64,000 nt of DNA from Actinoplanes italicus (lineage in GTDB: Bacteria > Actinomycetota > Actinomycetes > Mycobacteriales > Micromonosporaceae). The position numbers were made by a program, and so were the translations under genes. Of the stretch, positions 8,984-19,405 are shown piece after piece. Position 1 is the stretch's first letter, and each line of letters opens with the position of its first letter. The notes beneath the pieces are model-generated. The model saw only the letters and a program-made list of their open reading frames with translations, searched no databases and had not been told where the DNA came from. The DNA lies in contig NZ_PVMZ01000001.1 in assembly GCF_003001815.1 (NCBI RefSeq), positions 248,001-312,000 on the forward strand, written 5' to 3'.

Positions 8984-10232
8984 GCTCGTCGACGGCCGGC
9001 AGGTGCTTGCCGGCATAGAGCATGAGGCTCAGGACCGCACCGAGGATGGCCAGCCCGCCGGCCACGTACCAGGCCATGGTGTAGTTGCCGAACTGGTCGC
9101 GGACGAGACCGGCGGCGGTGGCGGCGGCCGCCGCGCCGAACTGGTGCGAGGCGAAGACCCAGCCGAAGACGATCGCTCCCGACTCGCCGAAGTACTCCCG
9201 GCAGAGCGTGACGGTCGGCGGCACGGTCGCCACCCAGTCCAGCCCGTAGAAGAGGATGAAGATCAGCATGCTGGGGTGCGCGGTCGCCGCGAACAGCGAC
9301 GGCAGGGCCAGCAGCGACAGCCCGCGCAGCGCGTAGTAGGCGCCGAGCAGGATCCGGCTGTCCACCCGGTCGGTCAGCCAGCCGGACGCGATGGTGCCGG
9401 CGATGTCGAAGAGCCCGACCAGCGCGAGCAGCCCGGCCGCCGTGGTCTGCGGCATCCCGTGGTCGTGCGCGGCCGGGATGAAGTGCGTGCCGACCAGTCC
9501 GTTGGTGGTCGCCCCACAGATCGCGAAACCACCGGCGAGCAGCCAGAACGGTCGCGTCTTCGCGGCGTCACGGAGGGCGCGGAGCGCGTTGCCGGCGGCG
9601 CCTCCGGCCGGCTTCGCCGGCATCACGATCTCGGTGGCTCCGAGGGCGGGCATGTTCAGGTCCGCGGGGTGGTCCCGGAGACGCCAGAAGATGAGCGGTA
9701 CGACGAGAAGCGCGGCCACCGACACGGTCAGCGCCGCCGTGCGCCAGCCGTCCGACTCGACGATCCGCGACAGCACCGGCAGGAAGATCAGGTTGCCGGT
9801 CGCGCCGGCGGCGGTGAGCACCCCGATGACGATCCCGCGGTGCCGGACGAACCAGCGGTTGGCGATGGTGGCCACGAACCCGAGAGCCAGCGACCCGGTG
9901 CCGAGCCCGACCAGGACGCCCCAGCACAGCATCAACTGCCAGCTCTGGGTCATCCACAGCGTCAGGCCGGAGCCGGCCGAGACGAGCAGCAGCGCGGCCA
10001 TCGCCACCCGCCGGATGCCGAATCTGTTCATCAGTGCCGCGGCGAACGGCGCGGTCAGGCCGTAGAGCAGCAGGTTCACCGAGACGGCGGCCGAGATGGT
10101 GCCGAGGGACCAGCCGAACTCGTCGTGCAGCGGCTGCAGCATGACGGACGGGGTGGCCCGGAACCCGGCGGCACCGAGCAGGGCGACGAAGGTGACCGCG
10201 GCGACCGCCCAGGCGGGATGGAAACGTCTCAC
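8964..10232 (-). CDS. MFS transporter, oxalate/formate-antiporter-like
   Basis: 422 residues with twelve hydrophobic segments and a central basic loop at ~195-225 (MPALGATEIVMPAKPAGG). The N-terminal block FRATPSVMLQPLHDEFGWSLGTISAAVSV and the LMNRFGIRRVAM loop are typical of the OFA and monocarboxylate-type MFS groups. The substrate cannot be read from sequence. It is divergently transcribed from the GlxA-type regulator with 50 bp between start codons, which suggests that this regulator controls it. Confidence 0.85.
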   Translation of the reverse strand: MRRFHPAWAVAAVTFVALLGAAGFRATPSVMLQPLHDEFGWSLGTISAAVSVNLLLYGLTAPFAAALMNRFGIRRVAMAALLLVSAGSGLTLWMTQSWQLMLCWGVLVGLGTGSLALGFVATIANRWFVRHRGIVIGVLTAAGATGNLIFLPVLSRIVESDGWRTAALTVSVAALLVVPLIFWRLRDHPADLNMPALGATEIVMPAKPAGGAAGNALRALRDAAKTRPFWLLAGGFAICGATTNGLVGTHFIPAAHDHGMPQTTAAGLLALVGLFDIAGTIASGWLTDRVDSRILLGAYYALRGLSLLALPSLFAATAHPSMLIFILFYGLDWVATVPPTVTLCREYFGESGAIVFGWVFASHQFGAAAAATAAGLVRDQFGNYTMAWYVAGGLAILGAVLSLMLYAGKHLPAVDELTAVRP

Positions 10233-10282
10233 GACACCGATCCTTCTGCTTTCCGGGCCTTCGGACGAGTGGCCGGAGAGCC

Positions 10283-11257
10283 ATGATGCGCAAGAATCGA
10301 GCCATGAAACACCGGATTGCGGTCCTGATCCTCGACGGCCTCGTCCCCTTCGACCTGGGCACGGCCACGCAGGTGTTCCTCTCGGCCAGGGACGAGAACC
10401 TCAAGCGGCTGTACGACGTACGCGTCTGCGGCGCCGGCCCGGTCACCACTGAGGTGGGTTTCACCGTCGTCCCCGACCACGGGCTGGACCTGCTCGAGGT
10501 CGCCGACACGGTGATCGTCCCAGGAATCCACCAGGGCGGCCCGGTCACCGACGGATCCCTGCCCGCCGACGTCCGTGAGGCGTTGATCGCCGCCGCGGCC
10601 CGGGGCGCCCGGATCGTGTCGATCTGCACCGGCGCCTCGGTGCTCGCCGCGGCCGGCCTGCTCGACGGCCGCCCGGCCGCCACCCACTGGGCCTGGGCAG
10701 AACGGATCGGCGGCCTCTATCCACAGGTCGCGTGGGACTTCGACGTGCTTTTCGTGGACGACGGGAACGTGCTGACCTCGGCCGGTGTCGGTGCCGGGGT
10801 CGACCTGTGCCTGCACATGATCCGTGGCGATCACGGGGCCTCGGTCGCCAACCGGGCGGCCCGCCGCTGCGTGGTGCCACCCTGGCGGGACGGCGGACAG
10901 GCGCAGTACATCGAGCGTCCGATCCCGGTTGCCAACGGGGTCGGCACCGATCAGACCCGGGCCTGGGTGCTGGATCGACTGGCCGAGCCGGTCACGCTGG
11001 AGGAGATGGCCGGGCACGCCCGGATGAGCGTCCGCACGTTCACCCGCCGGTTCCGGGACGAGACCGGGCTCAGTCCCCGGCAGTGGCTGCTCCGTCAGCG
11101 CGTCGAGCACGCTCGCATCCTGCTGGAGTCGACCGACCTGGCGGTCGACGCGGTGGCCCGCCGCTCCGGGCTCGGCAGCGCGACCGCCCTGCGCCAGCAT
11201 CTGCACGCCACGATCGGGGTGGCGCCTTCGGCGTACCGTCGCACCTTCCGTCATTGA
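10283..11257 (+). CDS. GlxA-family transcriptional regulator (DJ-1/PfpI plus AraC)
   Basis: 324 residues. Residues ~10-175 form a class I glutamine-amidotransferase-like (DJ-1/PfpI) domain: IAVLILDGLVPFDLGTATQVF, then RIVSICTGASVLAAAGLLDGR, where Cys and the following Thr-Gly mark the nucleophile elbow, then ATHW. The C-terminal ~100 residues are an AraC DNA-binding domain with two helix-turn-helix units (MAGHARMSVRTFTRRFRDETG and DAVARRSGLGSATALRQHL). Start ATG 10283 has GGAGAG upstream; ATG 10304 is an alternative. Divergent from the MFS gene, its probable target. Confidence 0.88.
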   Translation: MMRKNRAMKHRIAVLILDGLVPFDLGTATQVFLSARDENLKRLYDVRVCGAGPVTTEVGFTVVPDHGLDLLEVADTVIVPGIHQGGPVTDGSLPADVREALIAAAARGARIVSICTGASVLAAAGLLDGRPAATHWAWAERIGGLYPQVAWDFDVLFVDDGNVLTSAGVGAGVDLCLHMIRGDHGASVANRAARRCVVPPWRDGGQAQYIERPIPVANGVGTDQTRAWVLDRLAEPVTLEEMAGHARMSVRTFTRRFRDETGLSPRQWLLRQRVEHARILLESTDLAVDAVARRSGLGSATALRQHLHATIGVAPSAYRRTFRH

Positions 11258-11347
11258 TCTTCTTTCCATTGATCTGTCGCCTCAGTTCGGCGGGAAAGTG
11301 TCCGACTGGTTTCTTGAGCCCTCTTCTCCACCCCGGCCGAGGAACCA

Positions 11348-13015
11348 ATGGATCAAACCTTCCGCCCGCTGCTCGACGCTCTCAAACAGATCGGTGTCGA
11401 CCCCGACGCGGTGGACCGGGCCGCGGCGGAGGCACAACGTAGCGGTCGGCCGGTCCGTGCCGTCCTGATCAACGACCAGGTCGTCACCGAGGAGCAGCTG
11501 ACCCAGGCGGCCGCCGCCGCGTTCGGCATCAACACCCTGGACCTGGTCGGCTTCACCCCCGATCCGCAGGCACTGAAGCGGATCCCGCTGCCGGTCGTGC
11601 TGCGGCACCGGGTACTCGGCCTGGCGATCAACGACGGCGAGCTGGTCGTCGGTGTGACCGACCCGGCCGACGTGGTGGCCCTCGACGACGTTCGCGCCGC
11701 CACCGGCATGACGATCCGTCCCGTGGTGGTGGCCCGCAGCGAGGTGCGGCGGATCATCGAGAAGCTCCAGCGTGAGGGCGCCGACCTGGCCGATCTGGCC
11801 GACGCCGGGCTGGACGACCAGGCCGGCATGTCCGCGCAGGCGACCAGCACCGACGACGCGCCGATCGTCCGCTACGTGAACAGCCTGATCGAGCAGGCCG
11901 TCATGAACCGTGCCTCCGACCTGCACCTGGAGCCGACCGAGGACGACATGCGGGTCCGGTACCGCATCGACGGCGTGCTGCACGAGGTGGACCTGGTGCC
12001 CCGTGGCGTGATGAACGCGCTCATCTCCCGAATCAAGATCATGTCCGGGGTGGACATCACCGAGAAGCGGATCCCACAGAACGGCCGCATCTCCGCGCAG
12101 ATCCGCGACCGGGTGGTCGACCTACGTACCGCCACGCTGCCCACGGTCTGGGGCGAGAAGATCGTGCTCCGCGTGCTCGACACCGGCGGCATCGACCTGG
12201 ACCTGGCAAAACTCGGCTTCACCCAGCACAACCTGGATCGCTTCAGCGCCTCCTTCACCAAGCCGCACGGCATGGTGCTGGTGACCGGGCCGACCGGTTC
12301 CGGCAAATCGACGACGCTGTACGCCACACTCGGCAAGATCAGCCGGCCGGAGGTCAATGTGATCACGGTCGAGGATCCGGTGGAGTACCGGCTGCGCGGC
12401 ATCAATCAGGTACAGGTCAACGCGAAGGCCGGGCTCACCTTCACGGCGGTGCTGCCTGCGATTCTGCGTACCGACCCCGATGTGGTCCTGATCGGTGAGA
12501 TCAGGGACGGGCACACCGCGCAGATCGCCGTCGAGGCCGCCCTCACCGGTCACCTTCTCCTCTCCACTCTGCACACCAACGACGCCCCCGGCGCGGTCAC
12601 CCGTCTCACCGAGATGGGGATCGAGCCGTTCCTGGTCGGCTCCTCGCTGGACTGCGTGCTCGCCCAGCGCCTGGCCCGGCGCATCTGCGACTGGTGCAAG
12701 GAGCCGTACGCGCCGACCGAGGAGGAGGTGCTCGGCGCCCGCTGGCCCCTGGAGGACCTGCCCTTCCCCCAGGTGCTGTACAAGCCGATCGGCTGCCGGA
12801 ACTGCGCGAACACCGGGTACAAGGGCCGGATCGCGATCCACGAGGTGATGCCGGTGAGCGCCGAGATCGAGTCGCTGACCATCCGGCGGGCCCCGGCAGG
12901 CGAGATCCGCGACGTCGCGGTGAGCCAAGGGATGTACGACCTGCGCGCCGACGGGCTGGCCAAGGCGGCCGGCGGACTGACCTCGATCAGAGAGATCTCC
13001 CGGGTAGCCGTATAG
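11348..13015 (+). CDS. pilB: Type IV pilus extension ATPase PilB
   Basis: 555 residues, full length for the GspE/PilB family. The N-terminal ~150 residues are the GSPII_E_N domain (NDQVVTEEQLTQAAAAAFGI). The ATPase core has Walker A GPTGSGKSTTLY at ~315, an Asp box, Walker B around VLIGEIRDGHTAQIA and a His box LSTLHTNDAPGAVTRL. The tetracysteine zinc motif is present (RRICDWCKEPY ... GCRNCANTGYKGR), which identifies the extension motor rather than PilT. It powers pilin polymerisation at the inner face of the membrane. First gene of the pilus operon; no strong promoter box is visible in the 90 bp upstream. Confidence 0.95.
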   Translation: MDQTFRPLLDALKQIGVDPDAVDRAAAEAQRSGRPVRAVLINDQVVTEEQLTQAAAAAFGINTLDLVGFTPDPQALKRIPLPVVLRHRVLGLAINDGELVVGVTDPADVVALDDVRAATGMTIRPVVVARSEVRRIIEKLQREGADLADLADAGLDDQAGMSAQATSTDDAPIVRYVNSLIEQAVMNRASDLHLEPTEDDMRVRYRIDGVLHEVDLVPRGVMNALISRIKIMSGVDITEKRIPQNGRISAQIRDRVVDLRTATLPTVWGEKIVLRVLDTGGIDLDLAKLGFTQHNLDRFSASFTKPHGMVLVTGPTGSGKSTTLYATLGKISRPEVNVITVEDPVEYRLRGINQVQVNAKAGLTFTAVLPAILRTDPDVVLIGEIRDGHTAQIAVEAALTGHLLLSTLHTNDAPGAVTRLTEMGIEPFLVGSSLDCVLAQRLARRICDWCKEPYAPTEEEVLGARWPLEDLPFPQVLYKPIGCRNCANTGYKGRIAIHEVMPVSAEIESLTIRRAPAGEIRDVAVSQGMYDLRADGLAKAAGGLTSIREISRVAV

Positions 13016-13098
13016 CACCGGTTTCGCTACTAAACCAGGTCCCGGTGGTGCCGATTCAACAGGCGTCGGACACACCGAGCACGGACCTGGGAGAACAG

Positions 13099-14223
<1,125 letters not shown>

Positions 14224-14226
14224 TCG

Positions 14227-15456
14227 ATGCCGGCCACCAAGACGTTCACCTATCACGCGATCGACGCCAGCGGCAAAAAGGCCAAGGGCACGATCGAGGC
14301 GCCCACCGAGGCGGCCGCCACGCACATGCTGCGCCAGCGCGGCGAGGTTCCGCTCGACCTGATCGAGGCGGGTCAGGGTCTCCAGAAGGACCTGAAGATC
14401 CCCGGCCTGGGCAACAAGGTCAAGCTCAAGGACCTCGCGGTCTTCGCACGGCAGTTCGCCACCATGACCGCGTCCGGCATGTCGCTGCTGCGGTCGCTGT
14501 CGATCCTCGAGGAGCAGACCTCCTCGCTGCCGCTGAAGAAGGCGATCGGCGAGGTACGCACCGACGTGGCCACCGGCGCGGGTCTGTCCGCGTCGATGGC
14601 CAAGCACGACCGCGCCTTCCCGCGCCTGATGATCGCCATGATCCGGGCCGGCGAGACCGGCGGCATGATCGACAAGGCTCTCGAGCAGATCGCCGACAGC
14701 CTTGAGAAGGACACCGCGCTCCGCGGCAAGATCAAGGCCGCGCTGACCTATCCGGCGATCGTGCTCGGCTTCACGTTCGTGATGATCGCCGGCGTCCTGA
14801 TCTTCATCGTCCCGATCTTCGAGGCGATGTTCAAAAGCCTCGGCGGCGAACTGCCGGCGATCACCCAGTTCCTGGTCACCGCCAGCCACAACATGGGCTG
14901 GATCGGGCCGCTGGTCCTGGGTCTGATGTTCGGCACGAGCTTCTTCTACAAGCGGCAGATGCGTAGCAGCGAGGAATTCCGCCTCAAGGTCGACACGATC
15001 AAGATCAAGCTCCCGGTCTTCGGCCCGCTGCTGCGCAAGCTCGCCATGAGCCGCTTCTCACGCAACCTCGGCCTGCTCCTGAACGTCGGCGTTCCGGTCA
15101 TGCAGGCGCTCGCGGTGGTCGGCGAGACCACCGGCAACGAGGTGATCAATGCCGCGATGAAGGACGTGCAGTCGACCGTTCGTGACGGTCAGCCCATGTC
15201 CTCGGCGCTGCGGCATCATCCGATCTTCCCCGAGATGGTCACCCAGATGATCGAAGTCGGAGAAGAGAGCGGTCAGATCAGTCAGATGCTCGACAAGATT
15301 GCCGACTTCTACGACCGCGAGGTCGATGAGGCCGCGGAATCACTGACCGCATCGATCGAACCCATCATGGTGCTCGTCATGGGCACCGTGGTCGGCGGCA
15401 TGGTGATCTGCCTCTACCTGCCGATGTTCACGATCTACCAGAACATCCAGAACTGA
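14227..15456 (+). CDS. pilC: Type IV pilus inner-membrane platform protein PilC
   Basis: 409 residues, normal PilC/GspF length. It has two T2SSF domains of about 120 residues (VFARQFATMTASGMSLLRSLSILEEQ and FSRNLGLLLNVGVPVMQALAVVGE), each ending in the MIRAGETGG or MIEVGEESG motif, with three membrane segments (ALTYPAIVLGFTFVMIAGVL, GWIGPLVLGLMFGTSFFY and PIMVLVMGTVVGGMVICLYLP). It links the PilB and PilT motors to the growing pilus. The short spacing from pilT indicates co-translation. Confidence 0.95.
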   Translation: MPATKTFTYHAIDASGKKAKGTIEAPTEAAATHMLRQRGEVPLDLIEAGQGLQKDLKIPGLGNKVKLKDLAVFARQFATMTASGMSLLRSLSILEEQTSSLPLKKAIGEVRTDVATGAGLSASMAKHDRAFPRLMIAMIRAGETGGMIDKALEQIADSLEKDTALRGKIKAALTYPAIVLGFTFVMIAGVLIFIVPIFEAMFKSLGGELPAITQFLVTASHNMGWIGPLVLGLMFGTSFFYKRQMRSSEEFRLKVDTIKIKLPVFGPLLRKLAMSRFSRNLGLLLNVGVPVMQALAVVGETTGNEVINAAMKDVQSTVRDGQPMSSALRHHPIFPEMVTQMIEVGEESGQISQMLDKIADFYDREVDEAAESLTASIEPIMVLVMGTVVGGMVICLYLPMFTIYQNIQN

Positions 15457-15580
15457 CGGCGGACGCAAGGAAGCGTCCTGCCGCATCCCCGGCCGACTCC
15501 CGACGGCCGAAGCAGCACCCGGGCACCCGAGCCCGGTCACCCCTTCCCCGCACCACCCCATGCCCTGGAGGCACCCCGAA

Positions 15581-16072
15581 ATGAAGCTTCACGACGTCAT
15601 CACCCGTCTCCGTGCCGGCAAGAAGAACGACGAGGGCTTCACCCTCATCGAACTCCTGGTCGTCGTGGTGATCATCGGTGTCCTCGTCGCGATCGCCGTC
15701 CCGGTCTACCTGAACTACCGCCAGGGTGCCGCCGACAAGTCGGCCCAGTCCGACGTGCGTGGCGCGATCTCCGCGATCGAGCAGTTCTACACCGAGAACG
15801 GCAACAAGTACCCGACCGGCACCCTCACCGAGAACAACGTCGACGGTGACAAGCCCTCGCTGAAGATGTCGACCGCCACCGACGCCAAGGTGATCACGCT
15901 GTCCGACAAGACCCGCCTCACCTACGTCAACGGCGGCACCGCGAGCCCCGGCACCTACAAGATCTGCGCCACCAACTCCGGCGGCAGCGGCAAGGTGTAC
16001 CTGTACGACAGCCAGGCCGGTGGATCGGTCAAGGAGGCCCCGACCGGTGTGACGGTCGTCGCCTGCGCGTGA
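15581..16072 (+). CDS. pilA: Major prepilin PilA
   Basis: 163 residues with a class III/type IVa signal: a short basic leader (MKLHDVITRLRAGKKNDEG) and cleavage expected between Gly and Phe in EG-FTLIELLVVVVIIGVLVA. The N-methylated Phe and the +5 Glu are present. The globular part has GAISAIEQFYTENGNKYPTG, usual for actinobacterial and Gram-positive pilins, and two C-terminal Cys that could form the D-loop disulfide (YKICATNSG ... VVACA). A 124-bp gap from pilC and a GGAGG ribosome site suggest that it also has its own strong expression signal. Confidence 0.93.
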   Translation: MKLHDVITRLRAGKKNDEGFTLIELLVVVVIIGVLVAIAVPVYLNYRQGAADKSAQSDVRGAISAIEQFYTENGNKYPTGTLTENNVDGDKPSLKMSTATDAKVITLSDKTRLTYVNGGTASPGTYKICATNSGGSGKVYLYDSQAGGSVKEAPTGVTVVACA

Positions 16073-16148
16073 CGCACTGAATCCGGGTGGCGCCGACAAC
16101 GGCGCCACCCGGAGCACCATCCCCGACGACGAGCCCGAGGAGGACACC

Positions 16149-16931
16149 GTGCCCGGGACCCTGCTGTTCGGCATCGTGGCCCTGTTCGGGCTCGCCATCG
16201 GTTCGTTCCTGAACGTCGTGATCCACCGGGTGCCCCGCGACGAGTCGCTGGTCCACCCGGCCTCGCACTGCCCGCAGTGCGGCAACCCGGTCCGGGCGCG
16301 GCACAACGTACCGGTGCTCGGCTGGCTGATGCTCCGCGGTAGGTGCGCGGACTGCGGTCTGCGGATCAGCGCCCGTTACCCGCTGGTCGAGGCCGGCACG
16401 GCGGCCCTGTTCGTCGCGGTCGCCGCCCGGTTCGGCTGGTCCTGGGAACTACCCGCCTACCTCTACCTCGCCGCCGTCGCGGTCGCTCTCACGATGATCG
16501 ACCTCGACGTGATGCGACTCCCCGACAAGATCGTGCTCCCCTCGTACGGCGTCGCGGTCGCCCTTCTCACCCCGGTCTCGATCGCCGCGGGTGACCCGGG
16601 CGCTCTGCTCCGCGGCGGCATCGCGGCGATCGTCCTCTACGTGCTCTACCGGGTGCTCGCCACCTTCGGCATGGGCGGCGGTGACGTGAAACTGGCACCG
16701 CTGCTCGGCTTCTACCTCGGCTGGCTCGGCTGGGGCGCGGTCGCGGTCGGCGCCTTCGCCGGGTTCCTGCTCGGAGGCCTGGTCGGCGGCACGCTGATGA
16801 CGCTGAAGCTGGCCTCCCGCAAGACCCGGATCCCGTTCGGCCCGTACATGCTGGCCGGTGCCTTCCTCGCGGTCTTCGCGGCGGCCCCGCTCGCCGGCTG
16901 GTACACGAACCTGCTCCTCCCCGCCGCCTGA
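16149..16931 (+). CDS. pilD: Prepilin peptidase / N-methyltransferase PilD
   Basis: 260 residues, polytopic. The N-terminal zinc-binding methyltransferase domain has two Cys pairs (HCPQCGNPVRARHNVPVLGW and GRCADCGLRISARYPLVE). The aspartic peptidase residues sit in MIDLDVMRLPDKI and FGMGGGDVKLAPLLGFYLG. It cleaves and methylates the PilA leader encoded just upstream. GTG start at 16149, with GAGGA seven bases before it. Just after the stop there is a short duplication of the 14-bp string CCGCCTGACCCACC. Confidence 0.94.
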   Translation: MPGTLLFGIVALFGLAIGSFLNVVIHRVPRDESLVHPASHCPQCGNPVRARHNVPVLGWLMLRGRCADCGLRISARYPLVEAGTAALFVAVAARFGWSWELPAYLYLAAVAVALTMIDLDVMRLPDKIVLPSYGVAVALLTPVSIAAGDPGALLRGGIAAIVLYVLYRVLATFGMGGGDVKLAPLLGFYLGWLGWGAVAVGAFAGFLLGGLVGGTLMTLKLASRKTRIPFGPYMLAGAFLAVFAAAPLAGWYTNLLLPAA

Positions 16932-16977
16932 CCCACCCCGCCGCCTGACCCACCCCGCTGAGAAGGAAGGAAGACCG

Positions 16978-18003
16978 ATGGCTGGCTCAACACCGATCGG
17001 GCTTGACATCGGCTCGACCTCCATCCGGGCCGTGGAAGTCCGTCGCAACAAGGACGACTACACGCTCATCAACTTCGGCCAGTTCCCGCTGGACCCGGGC
17101 ACCGTCTCGGCCGGCGTGGTGCAGGACCCCGGCACGGTCACCGCCGCCCTCAAGCAGCTCTGGGCCGCCAGCAAGTTCGCCACCAAGAAGGTCACCCTCG
17201 CGGTCACCAACCCGCAGCTGGTGGTCCGCGAGACCTCGGTGGCCAACCTGCCGCAGAGCCAGATGCGTCAGGCGCTGCCGTTCCAGGTCAAGGAGCAGTT
17301 GCCGCTCGCGGTCGAGCGCTCGCTGCTGGACTTCTACCCCCTCGAGCAGCCCGGCGAGAACCCGACCGTGCGCGGCCTGCTGATCGCCATGCCCAAGGAC
17401 GCGGTCCTCACCATGGTCCAGGCGGTGCAGAAGGCCGGCCTCAAGGTGACCGGTGTCGACCTCGCCTCGTTCGCCATGCTGCGCTCCGCCTCGCGGCTCG
17501 ACGCCCAGGTCGAGGCCATCGTGGACATCGGCGCCAACATCACCAGCGTGGTGGTCCATGCGGACGGCGAGCCGCTGTTCGTCCGTACCCTCCCGCGCGG
17601 TGGCGCCGAGATCACCGAGAACATCGGCACCCGGCTGGGCCTGCCGACCGTCGAGGCCGAGGCGCTGAAGTGCCGGTACGGCCTGCACGGCGACGGCAAC
17701 CCGGACACCGTGGCCGCCCTCGTCGACGCGGTCCGCCCGCTCTCCAGCGAGCTGCGCAGCTCGTTCACCTACCTCGCCTCTGGCGAACGCCAGAAGCAGG
17801 TCACCCGGATCGCGCTCTGCGGGGGCAGCGCCCTCATGCCCGGCCTCGCCGAGCATCTCCAGGAGCAGCTCGGCGTCCCGGTGATGTACGCCGACAACGC
17901 GTCCCGCCTCCGCGACACCCGCAAGGCCCGGGAGCGCGGGTTCGACAGTTTCGTGCCGTCGGCTGCGGTGTCGATCGGCCTCACCCTCGGAGCGAGCCGA
18001 TGA
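16978..18003 (+). CDS. pilM: Type IV pilus assembly ATPase-like protein PilM
   Basis: 341 residues of the actin/FtsA fold: IGLDIGSTSIRAVEV (phosphate 1), VEAIVDIGANITSVVVH (phosphate 2) and IALCGGSALMPGLAEHL (adenosine). It binds ATP and docks the cytoplasmic tail of PilN. It starts at ATG 16978 with AAGGAAGG upstream and overlaps pilN by four bases (ATGA). The PilM-N-O block lacks PilP and PilQ, consistent with a monoderm host that needs no secretin. Confidence 0.94.
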   Translation: MAGSTPIGLDIGSTSIRAVEVRRNKDDYTLINFGQFPLDPGTVSAGVVQDPGTVTAALKQLWAASKFATKKVTLAVTNPQLVVRETSVANLPQSQMRQALPFQVKEQLPLAVERSLLDFYPLEQPGENPTVRGLLIAMPKDAVLTMVQAVQKAGLKVTGVDLASFAMLRSASRLDAQVEAIVDIGANITSVVVHADGEPLFVRTLPRGGAEITENIGTRLGLPTVEAEALKCRYGLHGDGNPDTVAALVDAVRPLSSELRSSFTYLASGERQKQVTRIALCGGSALMPGLAEHLQEQLGVPVMYADNASRLRDTRKARERGFDSFVPSAAVSIGLTLGASR

Positions 18004-18695
18004 CCACCACCGCACTGATGCCCGTGGACCCCTCGGTCTCGCCGCAGCAGGCGGCCCGGGTCCTCACCATCCGCGCCGACCTGATGCCCCCGGAGATCCG
18101 GGACGGCCGGCGATCCCGGAAGGTCCGCTCGCTGATCGTGTTCGTGGTCCTCCTCGTCGTGGCCGGCCTCGGCGCCTGGTACTGGCAGGCGACTCTCGCC
18201 AAGCAGACCGCCGACGACGAGTACGAGCAGATGTTCCAGAGCCTCACCACGACCCGTGCGGCGCAGAAGACCGACGAGTTCAGGACGCTCGTCGAATACC
18301 AGGACGGCGGTGAGACGCTCGGCAAGGAGCTGAGCGCCGTGCTGGCCAAGGACCTCTCCTGGACCAACCTGATCAATCTGATCGGCGACACGGCGTACGA
18401 CGAGAAGGTGGCCGTCACCGAGATCAACGGTGGCCTGGCCGACATCGACAGCGAGTCGGCGGCCTCCACCGGGACGATCGGATCGCTGGACATCGCCGGC
18501 GCGGCCCTGGACAAGCGCCGCGTAGCCGACTTCGTCAACAAGCTCGGCACCCTCGAACACGTGACGAACCCGTTCGTCACGAGCGTCACGTGGGAGAAGG
18601 ACAAGAAGATCTACTCCTTCTCGATCACGGTGACCGTGACCGACAAGGCGCTCTGCGGCCGTTTCACCGCCAAGTGCCCGAGCGGAGGTAAGTGA
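18000..18695 (+). CDS. pilN: Type IV pilus alignment protein PilN
   Basis: 231 residues. A cytoplasmic N-terminus (IRADLMPPEIRDGRRSRKVR, the PilM-docking segment) precedes one membrane helix (SLIVFVVLLVVAGLGAWYW) at ~42-62, a coiled segment, and a ferredoxin-like C-terminal domain with LSWTNLINLIGDTAYDEKVAV. Two Cys near the C-terminus (ALCGRFTAKCPSGG) may form an extracytoplasmic disulfide. ATGA overlap with pilM. It pairs with PilO. Confidence 0.88.
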   Translation: MTTTALMPVDPSVSPQQAARVLTIRADLMPPEIRDGRRSRKVRSLIVFVVLLVVAGLGAWYWQATLAKQTADDEYEQMFQSLTTTRAAQKTDEFRTLVEYQDGGETLGKELSAVLAKDLSWTNLINLIGDTAYDEKVAVTEINGGLADIDSESAASTGTIGSLDIAGAALDKRRVADFVNKLGTLEHVTNPFVTSVTWEKDKKIYSFSITVTVTDKALCGRFTAKCPSGGK

Positions 18696-19273
18696 TGACC
18701 GCACGCCGTATGGATCAGATCTGGCTCTTCGGCGGCCTGGCCCTGACCATCCTGCTCGTCGCCGGTGGCTGGTTCATGATGATCAAGCCGCAGTACAACG
18801 CACGGGACACCGTCCACGGCGACACCGCCACCACCCAGACCCAGCTCATCACCGAGCAGAAGCGCCTGGCCGAGCTCAAGACGGAGCTCAAGAAGATCAA
18901 CCAGTACAAGAAGACCCTGGTCACCGCGCAGCAGGCCATCCCGCACGACAACACGACCAACCGGATCCCGGAGTTCCTGAAGCAGCTGCAGACCCTCGGC
19001 GCCAAGTACGACGTCGAGGTCAGCGGCTACGGCGCGACCGGTGAGGAACTGTCCAAGACGACCAGCACCGTGACCCTGCTGCCGATCACCCTCAACATCG
19101 AGGCCGTCAAGGTCGAGAACATCCTGAAGCTCGTGAAGCACCTGCAGACCGAACAGCCGCGGGCCCTGCTCATCGAGACCGCGAAGCTCGGTGAGGGCGA
19201 CATGGGCTGGGAGCTGTCACTCACGCTCAAGGCCTTCATCACCTCGACGGAGACCGCGACCGTCAAGTCCTGA
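18695..19273 (+). CDS. pilO: Type IV pilus alignment protein PilO
   Basis: 192 residues. One N-terminal membrane helix (IWLFGGLALTILLVAGGWFMM), a coiled coil (~45-75), then a ferredoxin-like domain (RIPEFLKQLQTLGAKYDVEVSG, VTLLPITLNIEAVKVENILKLVKHLQ). ATG 18695 is chosen over GTG 18692 because GGAGG at 18684-18688 then gives a six-base spacing; the start overlaps the pilN stop by one base. Last gene of the operon, followed by a terminator. Confidence 0.88.
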   Translation: MTARRMDQIWLFGGLALTILLVAGGWFMMIKPQYNARDTVHGDTATTQTQLITEQKRLAELKTELKKINQYKKTLVTAQQAIPHDNTTNRIPEFLKQLQTLGAKYDVEVSGYGATGEELSKTTSTVTLLPITLNIEAVKVENILKLVKHLQTEQPRALLIETAKLGEGDMGWELSLTLKAFITSTETATVKS

Positions 19274-19283
19274 CCGGAACACC

Positions 19284-19319
19284 GAAAGCCCCTGCTTCCC
19301 CACGGAACAGGGGCTTTCG
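19284..19319 (+). terminator. Terminator of the pilus operon
   Basis: Perfect 11-bp stem GAAAGCCCCTG / CAGGGGCTTTC with a 14-base loop, 11 bp after the pilO stop. There is no long T tract, as is common in high-GC actinobacteria. Confidence 0.85.
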
Positions 19320-19405
19320 TCGCACCCGGACCGCAACCGAACAAACCTCGCCGGCCATCCGGCCCGGCCGATCAGGCAGGTGCAGACCCAGGAGGGAATC
19401 CCCGC